DNA of 64,000 nucleotides from Streptomyces alanosinicus (GTDB lineage Bacteria; Actinomycetota; Actinomycetes; Streptomycetales; Streptomycetaceae). The translations under genes and the position numbers were made by a program. Every line of letters begins with the position of its first letter. The first letter of the stretch is position 1. The notes under the pieces are model-generated. The model worked only from the letters and a program-made list of their open reading frames with translations. It ran no database searches and had not been told where the DNA came from. Below are positions 26,168 to 33,889 of this stretch, piece after piece. Location: positions 1 through 64,000 of the forward strand of contig NZ_BMVG01000008.1 in NCBI RefSeq assembly GCF_014650595.1, written 5' to 3'.

Positions 26168-27382
26168 TCAGGCGGACGGCGCGGCGGCGGTCGCCGCGGC
26201 GGCGCAATCCCGGCCGCCGCCGGGGGTGCCGGTGAGCAGGCGGCTGTGTATGCGGGCCTGTTTGGGCATGTTCCATCCCAGTACGGCACCGGTGCGGCCG
26301 GCCCGGTCGTAGCGGGCGACGAAGCGGTCGCCGTCCTCGCCCTCGACGATCGTGACGTCGGCGTCCGGTGCCGGGGCGCCGTAGACCTGTATCTTCACGT
26401 CGAACTGGTCGGTCCAGAAGTAGGGCACGGGGGCGTAGACGAGGTCCTGCCCGAGGATGTTCGCGGCGACGACGCCGGCCTGGGCGGTCGCGTTCGTACG
26501 GTTCTCCAGCCGGAGGTGGGTGCCCAGACCCTGGTGGTACCAGCGGGCCACGTCGCCCGCCGCGTACACGCCAGGCGCGGCACGGCAGTAGGCGTCGCAG
26601 GTCACTCCGTCCGTCAGATCGAGTCCGCTTCCGGCGAGCCAGTCGGTGGCCGGTGTGCAGCCGATGGCGGCCACGACCACGTCGGCGGACAGGACTTCGC
26701 CGGAGGTCAGTCGCACGCCGGTCGCCCGCCCCTGGTCGCGGGTGAGCTCGCCGACACCGACCCCGCTGACGAGCCGGACACCGTTACGGGTGTGCAGATC
26801 CGCCAGGGCACCCGCGACCCGGGGGCCGAACTGGTCCTGCATGGGCGCCGGTTGGAGTCCGGCCAGCGTGGTGGTGAGGCCGAGTCCGGCGGCGGTGGCG
26901 GCGATCTCCGATCCGAGGACGCCGTTGCCGACGACAACGACCCGGCGGGAGTTCCTGAGCGCGCCGCGCAGCGCCACCGCCTCGTCGAGGGTGCGCAGGA
27001 CGTGCAGTCCGGTCAGGTCCTCCGCGCCGGGAAGCCGGCGCGGGCGCAGTCCGGTGGACAGGACCACTGCCTCCGCGCTCAGGGCGCGCCCGTGGGCGGT
27101 GTGCACGGTGCGGCCGGGTACGTCGAGGGCGACGGCCGCGTCACCGAGGAGGAACTCGGCACCCAGCGCGTCCAGTTGCTCCTGTGTCCGCAGATGCGCG
27201 CGTTCCGGATCCCAGGTGCCGGAGAGGATCTGCTTGGACAGGGGCGGACGGTCGTACGGGGCTCCGGCGGCGGCGTCCAGCACGGTCAGCCGGCCGTCGT
27301 AGCCCTTGCGGCGCAGCGCCTCGACGGTGCTGAGGCCGGCGGCCGAGGCGCCGACGACGAGCACGCCGGCGGGGGCGCTCAT
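26168..27382 (-). CDS. Ferredoxin reductase (FAD/NAD(P)H) for a P450 chain
   Basis: 404-residue rubredoxin/putidaredoxin-reductase-type flavoprotein. FAD fold VLVVGASAAGLSTVEALR at the start, NAD(P)H fold VVVVGNGVLGSEIAATAAGL (about 146-165), and the second FAD motif APGVYAAGDVARW (about 283-295). SKQILSGTWDPER and the ATNWLxxSGL-like TDWLAGSGLDL are typical for P450-linked reductases. Its ATG overlaps the ferredoxin stop by four bases. It should pass electrons from NAD(P)H to the ferredoxin, and from there originally to the P450 that follows, which is now dead. Confidence 0.9.
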   Translation of the reverse strand: MSAPAGVLVVGASAAGLSTVEALRRKGYDGRLTVLDAAAGAPYDRPPLSKQILSGTWDPERAHLRTQEQLDALGAEFLLGDAAVALDVPGRTVHTAHGRALSAEAVVLSTGLRPRRLPGAEDLTGLHVLRTLDEAVALRGALRNSRRVVVVGNGVLGSEIAATAAGLGLTTTLAGLQPAPMQDQFGPRVAGALADLHTRNGVRLVSGVGVGELTRDQGRATGVRLTSGEVLSADVVVAAIGCTPATDWLAGSGLDLTDGVTCDAYCRAAPGVYAAGDVARWYHQGLGTHLRLENRTNATAQAGVVAANILGQDLVYAPVPYFWTDQFDVKIQVYGAPAPDADVTIVEGEDGDRFVARYDRAGRTGAVLGWNMPKQARIHSRLLTGTPGGGRDCAAAATAAAPSA

Positions 27383-27579
27383 GCCTCCTCGCCGATGTGG
27401 ATCGCGGCGGCCGGGCACACCTCGGCGGACTCCCTTGCCGCCTGGTGGTGTTCGGGTGCCGGCGCGGCATCGAGCAGGACGACGATGCCGTCCTCGTCCC
27501 GCTGGTCGAACACCTCGGGTGCGAGCATGACGCACTGCCCGGCACCGCAGCACTTCGTTTCATCGACGCTGATCTTCAT
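27379..27579 (-). CDS. 3Fe-4S-type ferredoxin
   Basis: 66 residues, the normal size for P450-partner ferredoxins of streptomycetes. Cluster ligands are in CCGAGQCVMLAPEVF and the late CPAAAI; the second Cys of a 4Fe motif is replaced (CxxxxxC then CP), as in 3Fe-4S members. The stop overlaps the reductase start (ATGA), so the two are coupled. Confidence 0.9.
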   Translation of the reverse strand: MKISVDETKCCGAGQCVMLAPEVFDQRDEDGIVVLLDAAPAPEHHQAARESAEVCPAAAIHIGEEA

Positions 27580-27691
27580 GTGTCCTGTCTCCGTTCGGTG
27601 TGGGGGGTGAATGGTCCGGCTGTGAGGGGTGGATGGTCCCGTTGTAAAGGGGCTTGGTCGAGGGGGACTTGGTCGCGGGAGGGCTACGCGG

Positions 27692-28228
27692 TCACATCCG
27701 GCGGGAGGTGACCGGTGCGGTCATCAGGCCGACGACCGCGTCGGTCAGGTCGCCGGCGGTCCGCTGCCAGGAGGGGCGCGGCAGTCCGGTGCCCTCGGCC
27801 AGGGCCTGCTCCTGCTCGGCGCAGGCATGGGTGATCAGGTGCCGGGCCATCTCGCCGCGTGCGGCGCGGGTCCCGGGCGGCAGATGCCCGAGCAGCCCGC
27901 CGAGTCCGTCCAGGGTCCGGCGCAGGTGCGGCCGGTTCAGGGCTTCCTCGGAGACGAGCGCCCGCATCGCCGGGTCGGTCATGACCTGAGCTGCCATGCG
28001 GTCGGACCGCTCTCCGTGCCGTGTCGTGATCGCGCGGACCAGCTCGGTGCGGCTGCCGAAGTGGTAGCTGACGGCGGTCACGTTGCGCTGGCCGGCCGCC
28101 TCGCCGATCTGCCGGTTGGAAACGGCGCACAGGCCGTGCTCGGCGAACAGCCGCTCCGCCACCGTCATGATCGCCTCCCGGGTTCCCGCCGCGCGGTCCG
28201 GCCGGGGCGTGTGCAGCGAACGGGTCAC
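27692..28228 (-). CDS. TetR-family regulator
   Basis: 178 residues from GTG 28228, which has AGGAGGTG just upstream. HTH at about 12-58: TREAIMTVAERLFAEHGLCAV, then NRQIGEAAGQRNVTAVSYHFGS. The C-terminal part is helical with a conserved-looking RAMRA..NRPHLRRTLDGL segment. It lies 112 bp upstream of the ferredoxin start on the same strand, so it may regulate the P450 redox operon; the frame has no stop upstream of the GTG, but only this start gives a normal TetR opening. Confidence 0.8.
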   Translation of the reverse strand: MTRSLHTPRPDRAAGTREAIMTVAERLFAEHGLCAVSNRQIGEAAGQRNVTAVSYHFGSRTELVRAITTRHGERSDRMAAQVMTDPAMRALVSEEALNRPHLRRTLDGLGGLLGHLPPGTRAARGEMARHLITHACAEQEQALAEGTGLPRPSWQRTAGDLTDAVVGLMTAPVTSRRM

Positions 28229-28426
28229 TCCGCACCTCCTTCGGTGTCGTGCGCAGCACTGGACTACTGGAGATCCCTGGTGGCAGCGGTCGAAAGGTTC
28301 GCCAGGTCCACGGTTGCGCACCCGGCGCGCCCCATCGAGGGAGTGGTCCCCCCGATCAGGGGTGAAGCGGGCTGGACCCCCGCGGTGGAGCCCGCTCCCC
28401 CGCGGCCGGGGCGACCGTCGCCCAGC

Positions 28427-29600
28427 GTGGATGACGTGTGGAGAACGATGGCCCAGGCCGCCCGGGCCGCCCGGGCCACGGTCCACCTGGTCCTGACCGC
28501 GGCGATGGGCTTCGGCCTGTATCTCTTCATCAGCGTGCTGCTGATCACGGCCGTCGCCACGCTCGCGGTGGTCGGGGCGTGGATGCTGCCGGAAACGGTG
28601 CTGCTGATCCGGCGGATCGCCGGGGCGAAGCGGCATCAGGTGACGTCCTGGACCGGCCGGCAGATCCCCGAGGCGTACACGCCGCTCACCGGCACCGTGC
28701 GGCGAGCGGCCGCGCAAGACGGTCCTCGACCCCGGTACGCACACCGACCTGCGCCAGCTCGGCGCCCAGTATCTGTACAGCCCGCTGGCCCTGCTGGCGC
28801 TGCCCCTGTGGCCGCTCGGGCTGGCCGTCGACGGGGTGTGGTGCGGGCTGTTGCGGCGCAGGGCGGCCGTGCTGCCGCTGATCACCGCCCTCGCCGGCCT
28901 GGGGGCCCGCTGCTCCGAGGCGCTGCTCAAGCCGTCCCCGAAGGCCCGGCTCGCCGTACGGGTCGAGGAGCTGACCCAGACACGGGCGGGCGCGATCGCC
29001 GCGCACGCCGCGGAGCTGCGCCGGATCGAGCGGGATCTCCACGACGGCACCCAGGCCCGGCTGGTCTCGCTCTCCATGCGGATCGGCCTGGCCGGACGCG
29101 CCTACGAGCATGACCCCGACACCGCCCGCCGGATGCTCGGCGACGCCCAGGACCTGGCCGAGGAGGCGCTGGCCGAGCTGCGCCATGTCGTCCGCGGCAT
29201 CCACCCGCCGATCCTCACCGACCGCGGGCTGGCGGGCGCGGTCCGGGCACTCGCCGCGAACAGCGGGCTCGATGTGACCGTGCGGGTGGACGGCCTGGAG
29301 GACACCGGGGCGCGCGCCCCGGCAGCCGTGGAGGCGGCCGCGTACTTCGCGGTCGCGGAGGCCCTCACCGACACGGCGAAGCACAGCGGGGCCTCCCGGG
29401 CCGCGGTCCGCCTGGAACGCCTGCCCACCGGACCGCGCGCCGTGGTCCGGGACGAAGGTCTCGGCGGCGCGGACGAGGGGGCCGGCACCGGGCTGCTCGG
29501 CATCCGCCGCCGTGTCGCCGCCCTGGACGGTGCCGTGTCCGTGACCAGCCCCGTCGGGGGACCGACCACGATTGCCGTGGAGCTGCCGTGCGTGTGGTGA
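28427..29600 (+). pseudogene. Two-component sensor kinase (NarL-type partner), frameshifted
   Basis: The amino part (VDDVWRTMAQAAR...LYLFISVLLITAVATLAV...GRQIPEAYTPLTGTVRR) is in one frame up to about 28715. The rest (DPGTHTDLRQLGAQYLY...) is in another and runs to the stop at 29600. HisKA_3 motif RIERDLHDGTQARLVSLSMR is intact. In the ATPase the N-box reads ALTDTAKHS where relatives have TNxAKHS: the metal-binding Asn is Asp (codon 29370-29372). The G box GTGLLGIRRRVAALDG is present. It overlaps the response regulator by 13 bases. Frameshift plus N-box change, beside a truncated regulator, indicate a decayed two-component system. Confidence 0.78.
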
Positions 29601-30061
29601 TCGCCGAGGACAACGCCCTCCTCAGAGAGGGGCTCGTCCTGCTGCTGAGGTCGGCCGGACACGATGTCGTCGCCGTCGTCGGCAACGGGCCCGAGATCCT
29701 CCCCGCGCTGCTGGAACACATCCCGGACGTGGCCGTCCTCGATGTGCGGATGCCGCCGCACTTCCGCGACGAGGGCCTGGGCGCCGCACGCGAGGCGCGT
29801 GCGCGGCTCCCCGGCCTGCCCGTACTCGTCCTGTCCCAGTACGTCGAGGAGTCGTACGCCGCGGAACTCCTCGAAAGCGGCGCCGGCGGGCTCGGCTATC
29901 TGCTCAAGGACCGGGTGGGACGGGTCGAGGAGTTCCTCGACGCCATGGAGCGGGTCGCAGGCCGAGGGACCGCGCTCGACCCCGAGGTGGTCACCGAGCT
30001 GCTGACCCGGCGCCGCGACAGGCCCCTCGACTCGCTGACACCGCGCGAGCGCGAGGACTTG
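29588..30061 (+). pseudogene. NarL/LuxR-type response regulator lacking its DNA-binding domain
   Basis: GTG 29588 opens a normal receiver domain: VRVVIAEDNALLREGL, phospho-acceptor Asp in VAVLDVRMPP, and LLKD with the conserved Lys. The linker LDSLTPRERE, where the LuxR HTH should begin, runs into EDLSRSRATRSRT and a hairpin at 30069-30107. The frame then stays open to 30910 without family resemblance. The HTH is deleted, so the protein could not bind DNA. Its coupled sensor is also broken. Confidence 0.82.
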
Positions 30062-30068
30062 AGCCGCT

Positions 30069-30107
30069 CCCGCGCGACACGGTCGAGGACCGACCGTGTC
30101 GCGCGGG
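30069..30107 (+). terminator. Very strong 17-bp terminator hairpin
   Basis: CCCGCGCGACACGGTCG (30069-30085) and CGACCGTGTCGCGCGGG (30091-30107) pair perfectly around AGGAC. A second, weaker pair GGCGCCTCG (30110-30118)/CGAGGCGCC (30160-30168) follows. It sits exactly at the deletion point of the response regulator. Confidence 0.85.
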
Positions 30108-30190
30108 CCGGCGCCTCGGGTAGCCCGCGTCGACTCGAGTGTCCTCCGACCCGGGCTCGCGAGGCGCCAGCTGTCAGTGCTGTGGTCCGA

Positions 30191-30658
30191 TCAGCAGGAG
30201 GCCCACTGAGTCACCCTGACCGTGGCGTCGTAGAAGCTCGGTTCGTAGGTGCCGTTTGCCGTCCAGTCGTGCTTCTTGCTCGCCCACATGGTCGGGCTGT
30301 CGTACGTCGAGGTGGTGAACAGGCCCTGGCCCGCGGAGTCCTTCAGCTCGAAACGCGCATGCCACACGTCACCGCTGAGTGTGAAGTCCGTCCAGGTCCG
30401 TGCGCTGAACGCGAGGGTGCCGTCCGCGTACAGCCGCAGGTATCCGCCGGTCTGGTGGCAGTCCCCGACCTTCAGATCCCCCCAGCTGAACCACTTGTAG
30501 GCGACGTCGGCGAGCCCGGCCCGGGACTCGGTCGACACACCCGAGCGAACGGCGTCACTGTTGGTGTCGGCCCAGGCCGGCGTATGGAACACCAGCACAG
30601 CGGCGAGCACGGCGGTCACCGTCGCCAAGAGCCGGCCCACACGTCGAAGAGCGGTCAT
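30191..30658 (-). CDS. Small exported protein, DUF6294-like
   Basis: 155 residues: signal peptide 1-34 (MTALRRVGRLLATVTAVLA...PAWAD), then one compact beta-rich domain. KWFSWGDLKVGDCHQTGG, FSARTWTDFTLSGDVWHARF and the closing VRVTQWASC form the pattern I associate with the DUF6294 group of streptomycete exported proteins; this name is from memory and needs a domain search. Two Cys could form one disulfide. ATG 30658 overlaps the stop of the upstream gene (ATGA). It is the last of three exported proteins in one operon. Confidence 0.75.
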   Translation of the reverse strand: MTALRRVGRLLATVTAVLAAVLVFHTPAWADTNSDAVRSGVSTESRAGLADVAYKWFSWGDLKVGDCHQTGGYLRLYADGTLAFSARTWTDFTLSGDVWHARFELKDSAGQGLFTTSTYDSPTMWASKKHDWTANGTYEPSFYDATVRVTQWASC

Positions 30659-31026
30659 GACCTGGCCCCCCTCGCGGCCTCGGGCGCCGAGCCCAGCCGG
30701 ACAGCCAATGCCTGGGCGCCGGTGGGCGCGTCCCAGGTGGCGCCGACCCCGACCAACGCCCCCCACCCTCCGCGGCACGAGGAGTCCGCGTACAGGAACG
30801 CCGTGTCTGTGGTGTCGTTGGCTAACTCCACGGCGCCGCCCACGAGCGGGAGGCAGGTGTCGCTCGCCGGTTCGTCGACCCGGAAGGCCCCTCCGGCCGC
30901 CGTGATGTAGGTGTAGCTTCCGTCGGCCGCTTGGGCGCTTTCGGGCACGGCGACCAGCAGTGCCAGCGCGAAGCCTGCCGCCAGGGCAGGCATCCGCACA
31001 CGACGGAGTGCCGATGACGAATTCAC
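30655..31026 (-). CDS. Small exported protein of unknown function
   Basis: 123 residues from GTG 31026, which has GGAGAGGGGAA in front. Signal peptide about 1-33 (MPALAAGFALALLVAVPESAQAAD), then a single domain with TYITAAGGAFRVDE, two Cys (DTCLPL and SSCRGG) and hydrophobic strands. I do not recognise the family. It is coupled by ATGA to the DUF6294-like gene and follows the Cys-rich gene by 34 bp. Confidence 0.7.
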   Translation of the reverse strand: MNSSSALRRVRMPALAAGFALALLVAVPESAQAADGSYTYITAAGGAFRVDEPASDTCLPLVGGAVELANDTTDTAFLYADSSCRGGWGALVGVGATWDAPTGAQALAVRLGSAPEAARGARS

Positions 31027-31060
31027 GATTCCCCTCTCCTTGGCCACTCTTCGGCCCTGG

Positions 31061-31405
31061 TCAGCAGCTGCCGCACTGGTATTCCGAGAACCACGGCTGT
31101 GAACACACCAGCCCGTCACAGTCCCGGCACCACTGGCCGCAGAGCAGCCGGTGGTTCGGAGCGTCGCAGCGCGATGTGCCGCTGCTCTCGCAGACCGGCA
31201 CCATCACCCGCACCTTCTTGCCGGACGCGACCGCCGCCGCTGTCCGGCGGTCGAGTTCGGCACGAGCCTGATCGGGGGTGTAGCACCGATGCTGCTGGAC
31301 CTTGGCCGTGGGAGCGGGCACCAGCGCGTCGGCGGCGGCGCTGGCGGGCATCCCGAGGGCGAAGACCAGGGCGAAGAGAGCCGGAACGGCTCTGCGGAGT
31401 CTCAT
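31061..31405 (-). CDS. Exported nine-cysteine small protein
   Basis: 114 residues from ATG 31405 (MRLRRAVPALFALVF...ASAAADAL signal peptide, about 1-25). The mature part is about 88 residues with nine Cys, eight of them in the last 45 residues (PVCESSGTSRC, LLCGQWCRDCDGLVC, YQCGSC). Tight CxxC-like spacing suggests a disulfide-knotted or metal-binding fold. An odd cysteine count hints at an intermolecular disulfide or a bound metal. It is the first gene of the three-gene exported operon. No family is recognised. Confidence 0.7.
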   Translation of the reverse strand: MRLRRAVPALFALVFALGMPASAAADALVPAPTAKVQQHRCYTPDQARAELDRRTAAAVASGKKVRVMVPVCESSGTSRCDAPNHRLLCGQWCRDCDGLVCSQPWFSEYQCGSC

Positions 31406-31552
31406 CACGCCGCGATGTTGCCCTGTCGCCAAATGGGCCATTCTCGTGATAATAGGTAATATAAGCAGGTCAGTGGCCTGCACTGGTGCGGTTGCGCGCC
31501 GTCGCGCACGGCTTGGTGTTGCCGTCGCGACGGCGCGCACTCCGTGCGGCCG

Positions 31553-32185
31553 CTAGTCGGGCAGGGTGAGCCGCTGGCCCGGGTAGATCACATCCGGGTC
31601 GCGGCCGATGACGTTCCGGTTGGCGTCGTACAGGCGCCGCCAGCCACCGGAGACGGCGGCCCGCTGGGCGACGAGCGCCAGGGTGTCGCCGCCGTGCACG
31701 GTGTACGACCCCCCGAGGTGCCGGCCGGTGCCCCCGCGTGAGCGGGACGGCGACACGGTGTGCCGGTGGCGGGCGGGACGCAGGAGCGGCTCGCTCCGCC
31801 CACCGCCCCGAGTGAGGTGCGCGCGCACCGAACAGACCGGCCACGCTCCCGGACCCTGGTGGGCGAGGACCGCTTCCGCCACGTTGATCTGCTCCGCCCG
31901 GGTCGCCAGATCGGCCCGGGGGGCGTACGCCGTTCCGCCGTAGGCCGCCCACGTCGGCTGGGTGAACTGCAGTCCGCCGTAGTTGCCGTTGCCGGTGTTG
32001 GTGCTCCAGTTGCCGCCGCTCTCGCAGCCGGCGACCCGGTCCCAGGTGGTGCCGGAGGCCGCTTCGCCGATGCCGGGGGCGAGGAGCGGCAGGACGACGC
32101 CGAAACTGCCGATGGTGAGGGCGAGGCGGAGCGACGGCAGGAGGCGTGGGGACGTGGTGCCGCGGTGCCGCGGTCGTGCGGTCAT
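31553..32185 (-). CDS. Rpf-like secreted transglycosylase with LysM domain
   Basis: 210 residues. Signal peptide about 1-42 (...SFGVVLPLLAPGIGEAAS). Resuscitation-promoting-factor-type transglycosylase domain at about 43-118: TWDRVAGCESGGNWSTNTG with the catalytic Glu, then GGLQFTQPTWAAYGG and ATRAEQINVAEAVL. A basic linker leads to a C-terminal LysM (about 160-210: SYTVHGGDTLALVAQ...YPGQRLTLPD) for peptidoglycan binding. It cleaves peptidoglycan glycan strands outside the cell and supports growth resumption in actinomycetes. Monocistronic. Confidence 0.9.
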   Translation of the reverse strand: MTARPRHRGTTSPRLLPSLRLALTIGSFGVVLPLLAPGIGEAASGTTWDRVAGCESGGNWSTNTGNGNYGGLQFTQPTWAAYGGTAYAPRADLATRAEQINVAEAVLAHQGPGAWPVCSVRAHLTRGGGRSEPLLRPARHRHTVSPSRSRGGTGRHLGGSYTVHGGDTLALVAQRAAVSGGWRRLYDANRNVIGRDPDVIYPGQRLTLPD

Positions 32186-32594
32186 AGGCTTTCCTCTCCA
32201 CTGCGGATCCAGCCCACCGGTCGCCCCGGTGAGCTGTAGGCAGTACGGCAGTGACGCCCGGCCGCTCACAAGGCGTGCGGAGTTCACGGACGGTCATGCG
32301 CCGCTCCGCGCGACCTCGCACTTCCCTGACGACCCATCAGTTCCGTCGGGGTGTGGGCATACAAGTGAGCACGGGCGCACGGAAGTTGAACCACCGCGAT
32401 TCCAGACCTCGTCGCCCGTCGACAGCACGCCGCGGGAGCAGCGCTCATCGGTGTCCGGGACGGGAGCGCACCGCCCGGATGCGGCGGCCGGGGCGGCGGC
32501 GCTGCGGGGTCAGGCACCGGGCAAACGCGCCAGGAGGCGCACACCTCCGTCCCTCGCGCGATGATCCGCGTCTTGGGCGGGAAACGGCGATGGA
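32186..32594. other. Region upstream of the Rpf gene
   Basis: About 400 bases without a supported gene. Streptomycete rpf genes often have a cyclic di-AMP (ydaO-type) riboswitch leader; I looked on the minus strand for its conserved purine-rich boxes and did not find them. GAGAGGAAAG just before ATG 32185 is the ribosome site. Confidence 0.4.
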
Positions 32595-33095
32595 CTACGG
32601 GGTTCCGGCCCGCCGGGCAGGCGTCCGCCCTCGGGCCGTGCGCACGAGGTGCCGGACGGTCAGGGGGCGCCGCCCGGCTTCGGGCCGTGGTAGCCGGGGC
32701 CGGGAGAAGGCGTCGATGCCGACCTCGTAACGGACGCGGGGGTTGGTCCGGTTGTGGCAGACGTGGGCGCCCGTGGAGTGGATGGCGAGGCCGATGGCGT
32801 GGTCGGTGGGGGCGGCGAAGGTGTTGCCGACGATGGTGAGGTGCTGCACGTCCTCGAACATCAGGGCCTGGGACGCCTTCCGGGTGTCGCAGTAGTTGTC
32901 CCGGATGACGAAGTCGTACGTGCGGCCGTGCCCGTCGTACACGGCCGGATGTGCGGCGGTGCCGCCCTGGGTGACGACGAGCCGCCGATGCGTGGCGGCC
33001 GAGGCGGGTGACGGGTTCCACGCGGCCACGCCCAGGGCCGCGGCGGCGGTGAGCAGGGCGGCGGTCCTGAGCGCGGGTCGTGATGGGGCCGGCAT
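32595..33095 (-). pseudogene. Truncated exported right-handed beta-helix protein
   Basis: A signal peptide (ALRTAALLTAAAALGVAAW...SASA-like, 1-35) is followed by only three or so rungs: RTYDFVIRDNYCD, LMFEDVQHLTIVGNTFA and GLAIHSTGAHVCHN. Beta-helix domains normally need many more rungs (200-300 residues). The end after GIDAFSRP turns into Arg-rich shadow-like sequence, which suggests a frameshift near 32710. Probably an internally deleted and frameshifted pectate-lyase-fold protein. Confidence 0.55.
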
Positions 33096-33202
33096 GGCGA
33101 GGAGCGTAGGCAGGGGCGGCCGGGAGGGGTCCCGAGCCCGGTGGGGCGCGCGGGGCGCGGCGGGCGGAGGGCTCGGCGGGCAGGGGCTCGCGAAGTCGGG
33201 GG

Positions 33203-33879
33203 TCAGGGTGCCTCGACGAGGGCCAGGTCCATGGGGACGAGGGTCGTGGAGGCCAGCAGGGCGCGCAGCAGATGGTCGTTGAGGGCGTTGCCGACCGGTT
33301 CGCCGATCTCCTCGCGGGTCAGGTACGGCACCCCGTCGCGCGAGAGCCGGGCGCGCACGGCGTCGACGAGGTGGGCGACGCGTTTGTCCGTCCAGCCCGC
33401 GCCGGGTTGCAGCTCGTCGAGCTGCGCGGCCGTCTGCTTCCAGGTCAGCGGCTGCGGCCTCGGCTCGTGCAGCAGATAGCGCCGGCCGAGCACGACGAGG
33501 GCCAGCTTCTCCTGCTCGGTCAGCACCCACACCCGCGGCGGGCGGGTGACGTCCCCGTGCCGGGCGCGGGGCCGTTCGTCGCCCGCGCCGGTGACGAGGA
33601 CTTCGAGCAGGTGCTCGCGTCCCCGTGAGCCCTGGATGAACAGCGGGGTGTAGCCGGTGGACAGCGGGAGGGGTTCCTCGCCGTGGAACAGCAGCCGGCC
33701 CTCGGTGCAGCGGATCGGCAGCCGGCCGCTGGTGCTCAGCCACCATCGCCCGTCCCGACGGGTGAGCGTGCCCTGGCCCTCGCGCTCACCGGTGGCATCA
33801 CGGTGCCGGGCACCGGTGCGGACACTCCGCGGGCGAGGCTGCCGTGGGTGGCGGGGAGAACTACGAGGTTCTGCGTCAT
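33203..33879 (-). pseudogene. FHA/kinase-partner protein with a frameshift near its start
   Basis: ATG 33879 begins MTQNLVVLPATHG..., which stops at about 33740, while the main body is in another frame: EGQGTLTRRDGRWWLSTSG, RCTEGRLLFHGEEPLPL and the helical C-terminal region LTEQEKLALVVLGRRYLLHE...LTWKQTAAQLDELQPGAGW to 33203. A one-base indel near 33800-33820 would restore a protein of about 225 residues. The first part looks FHA-like and the second like a winged-helix segment found with streptomycete kinases. It starts 10 bases after the kinase pseudogene, so the two formed an operon. Confidence 0.65.
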
Positions 33880-33889
33880 GCGGGCGGTT

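Noticed and set aside
27629..29113. Single 494-residue plus-strand protein spanning the TetR gene and sensor kinase
   Set aside because: The first 260 residues are antisense to a clear TetR gene; only the part from about 28427 has sensor-kinase character.
30655..30658. Frameshift joining two exported proteins
   Set aside because: Each protein has its own signal peptide, so the ATGA overlap is an ordinary operon junction.
32186..32594. Possible cyclic di-AMP (ydaO-type) riboswitch before the Rpf-like gene
   Set aside because: Expected from other streptomycete rpf genes, but I could not find the conserved purine-rich boxes or paired stems on the minus strand. A covariance-model search would decide.
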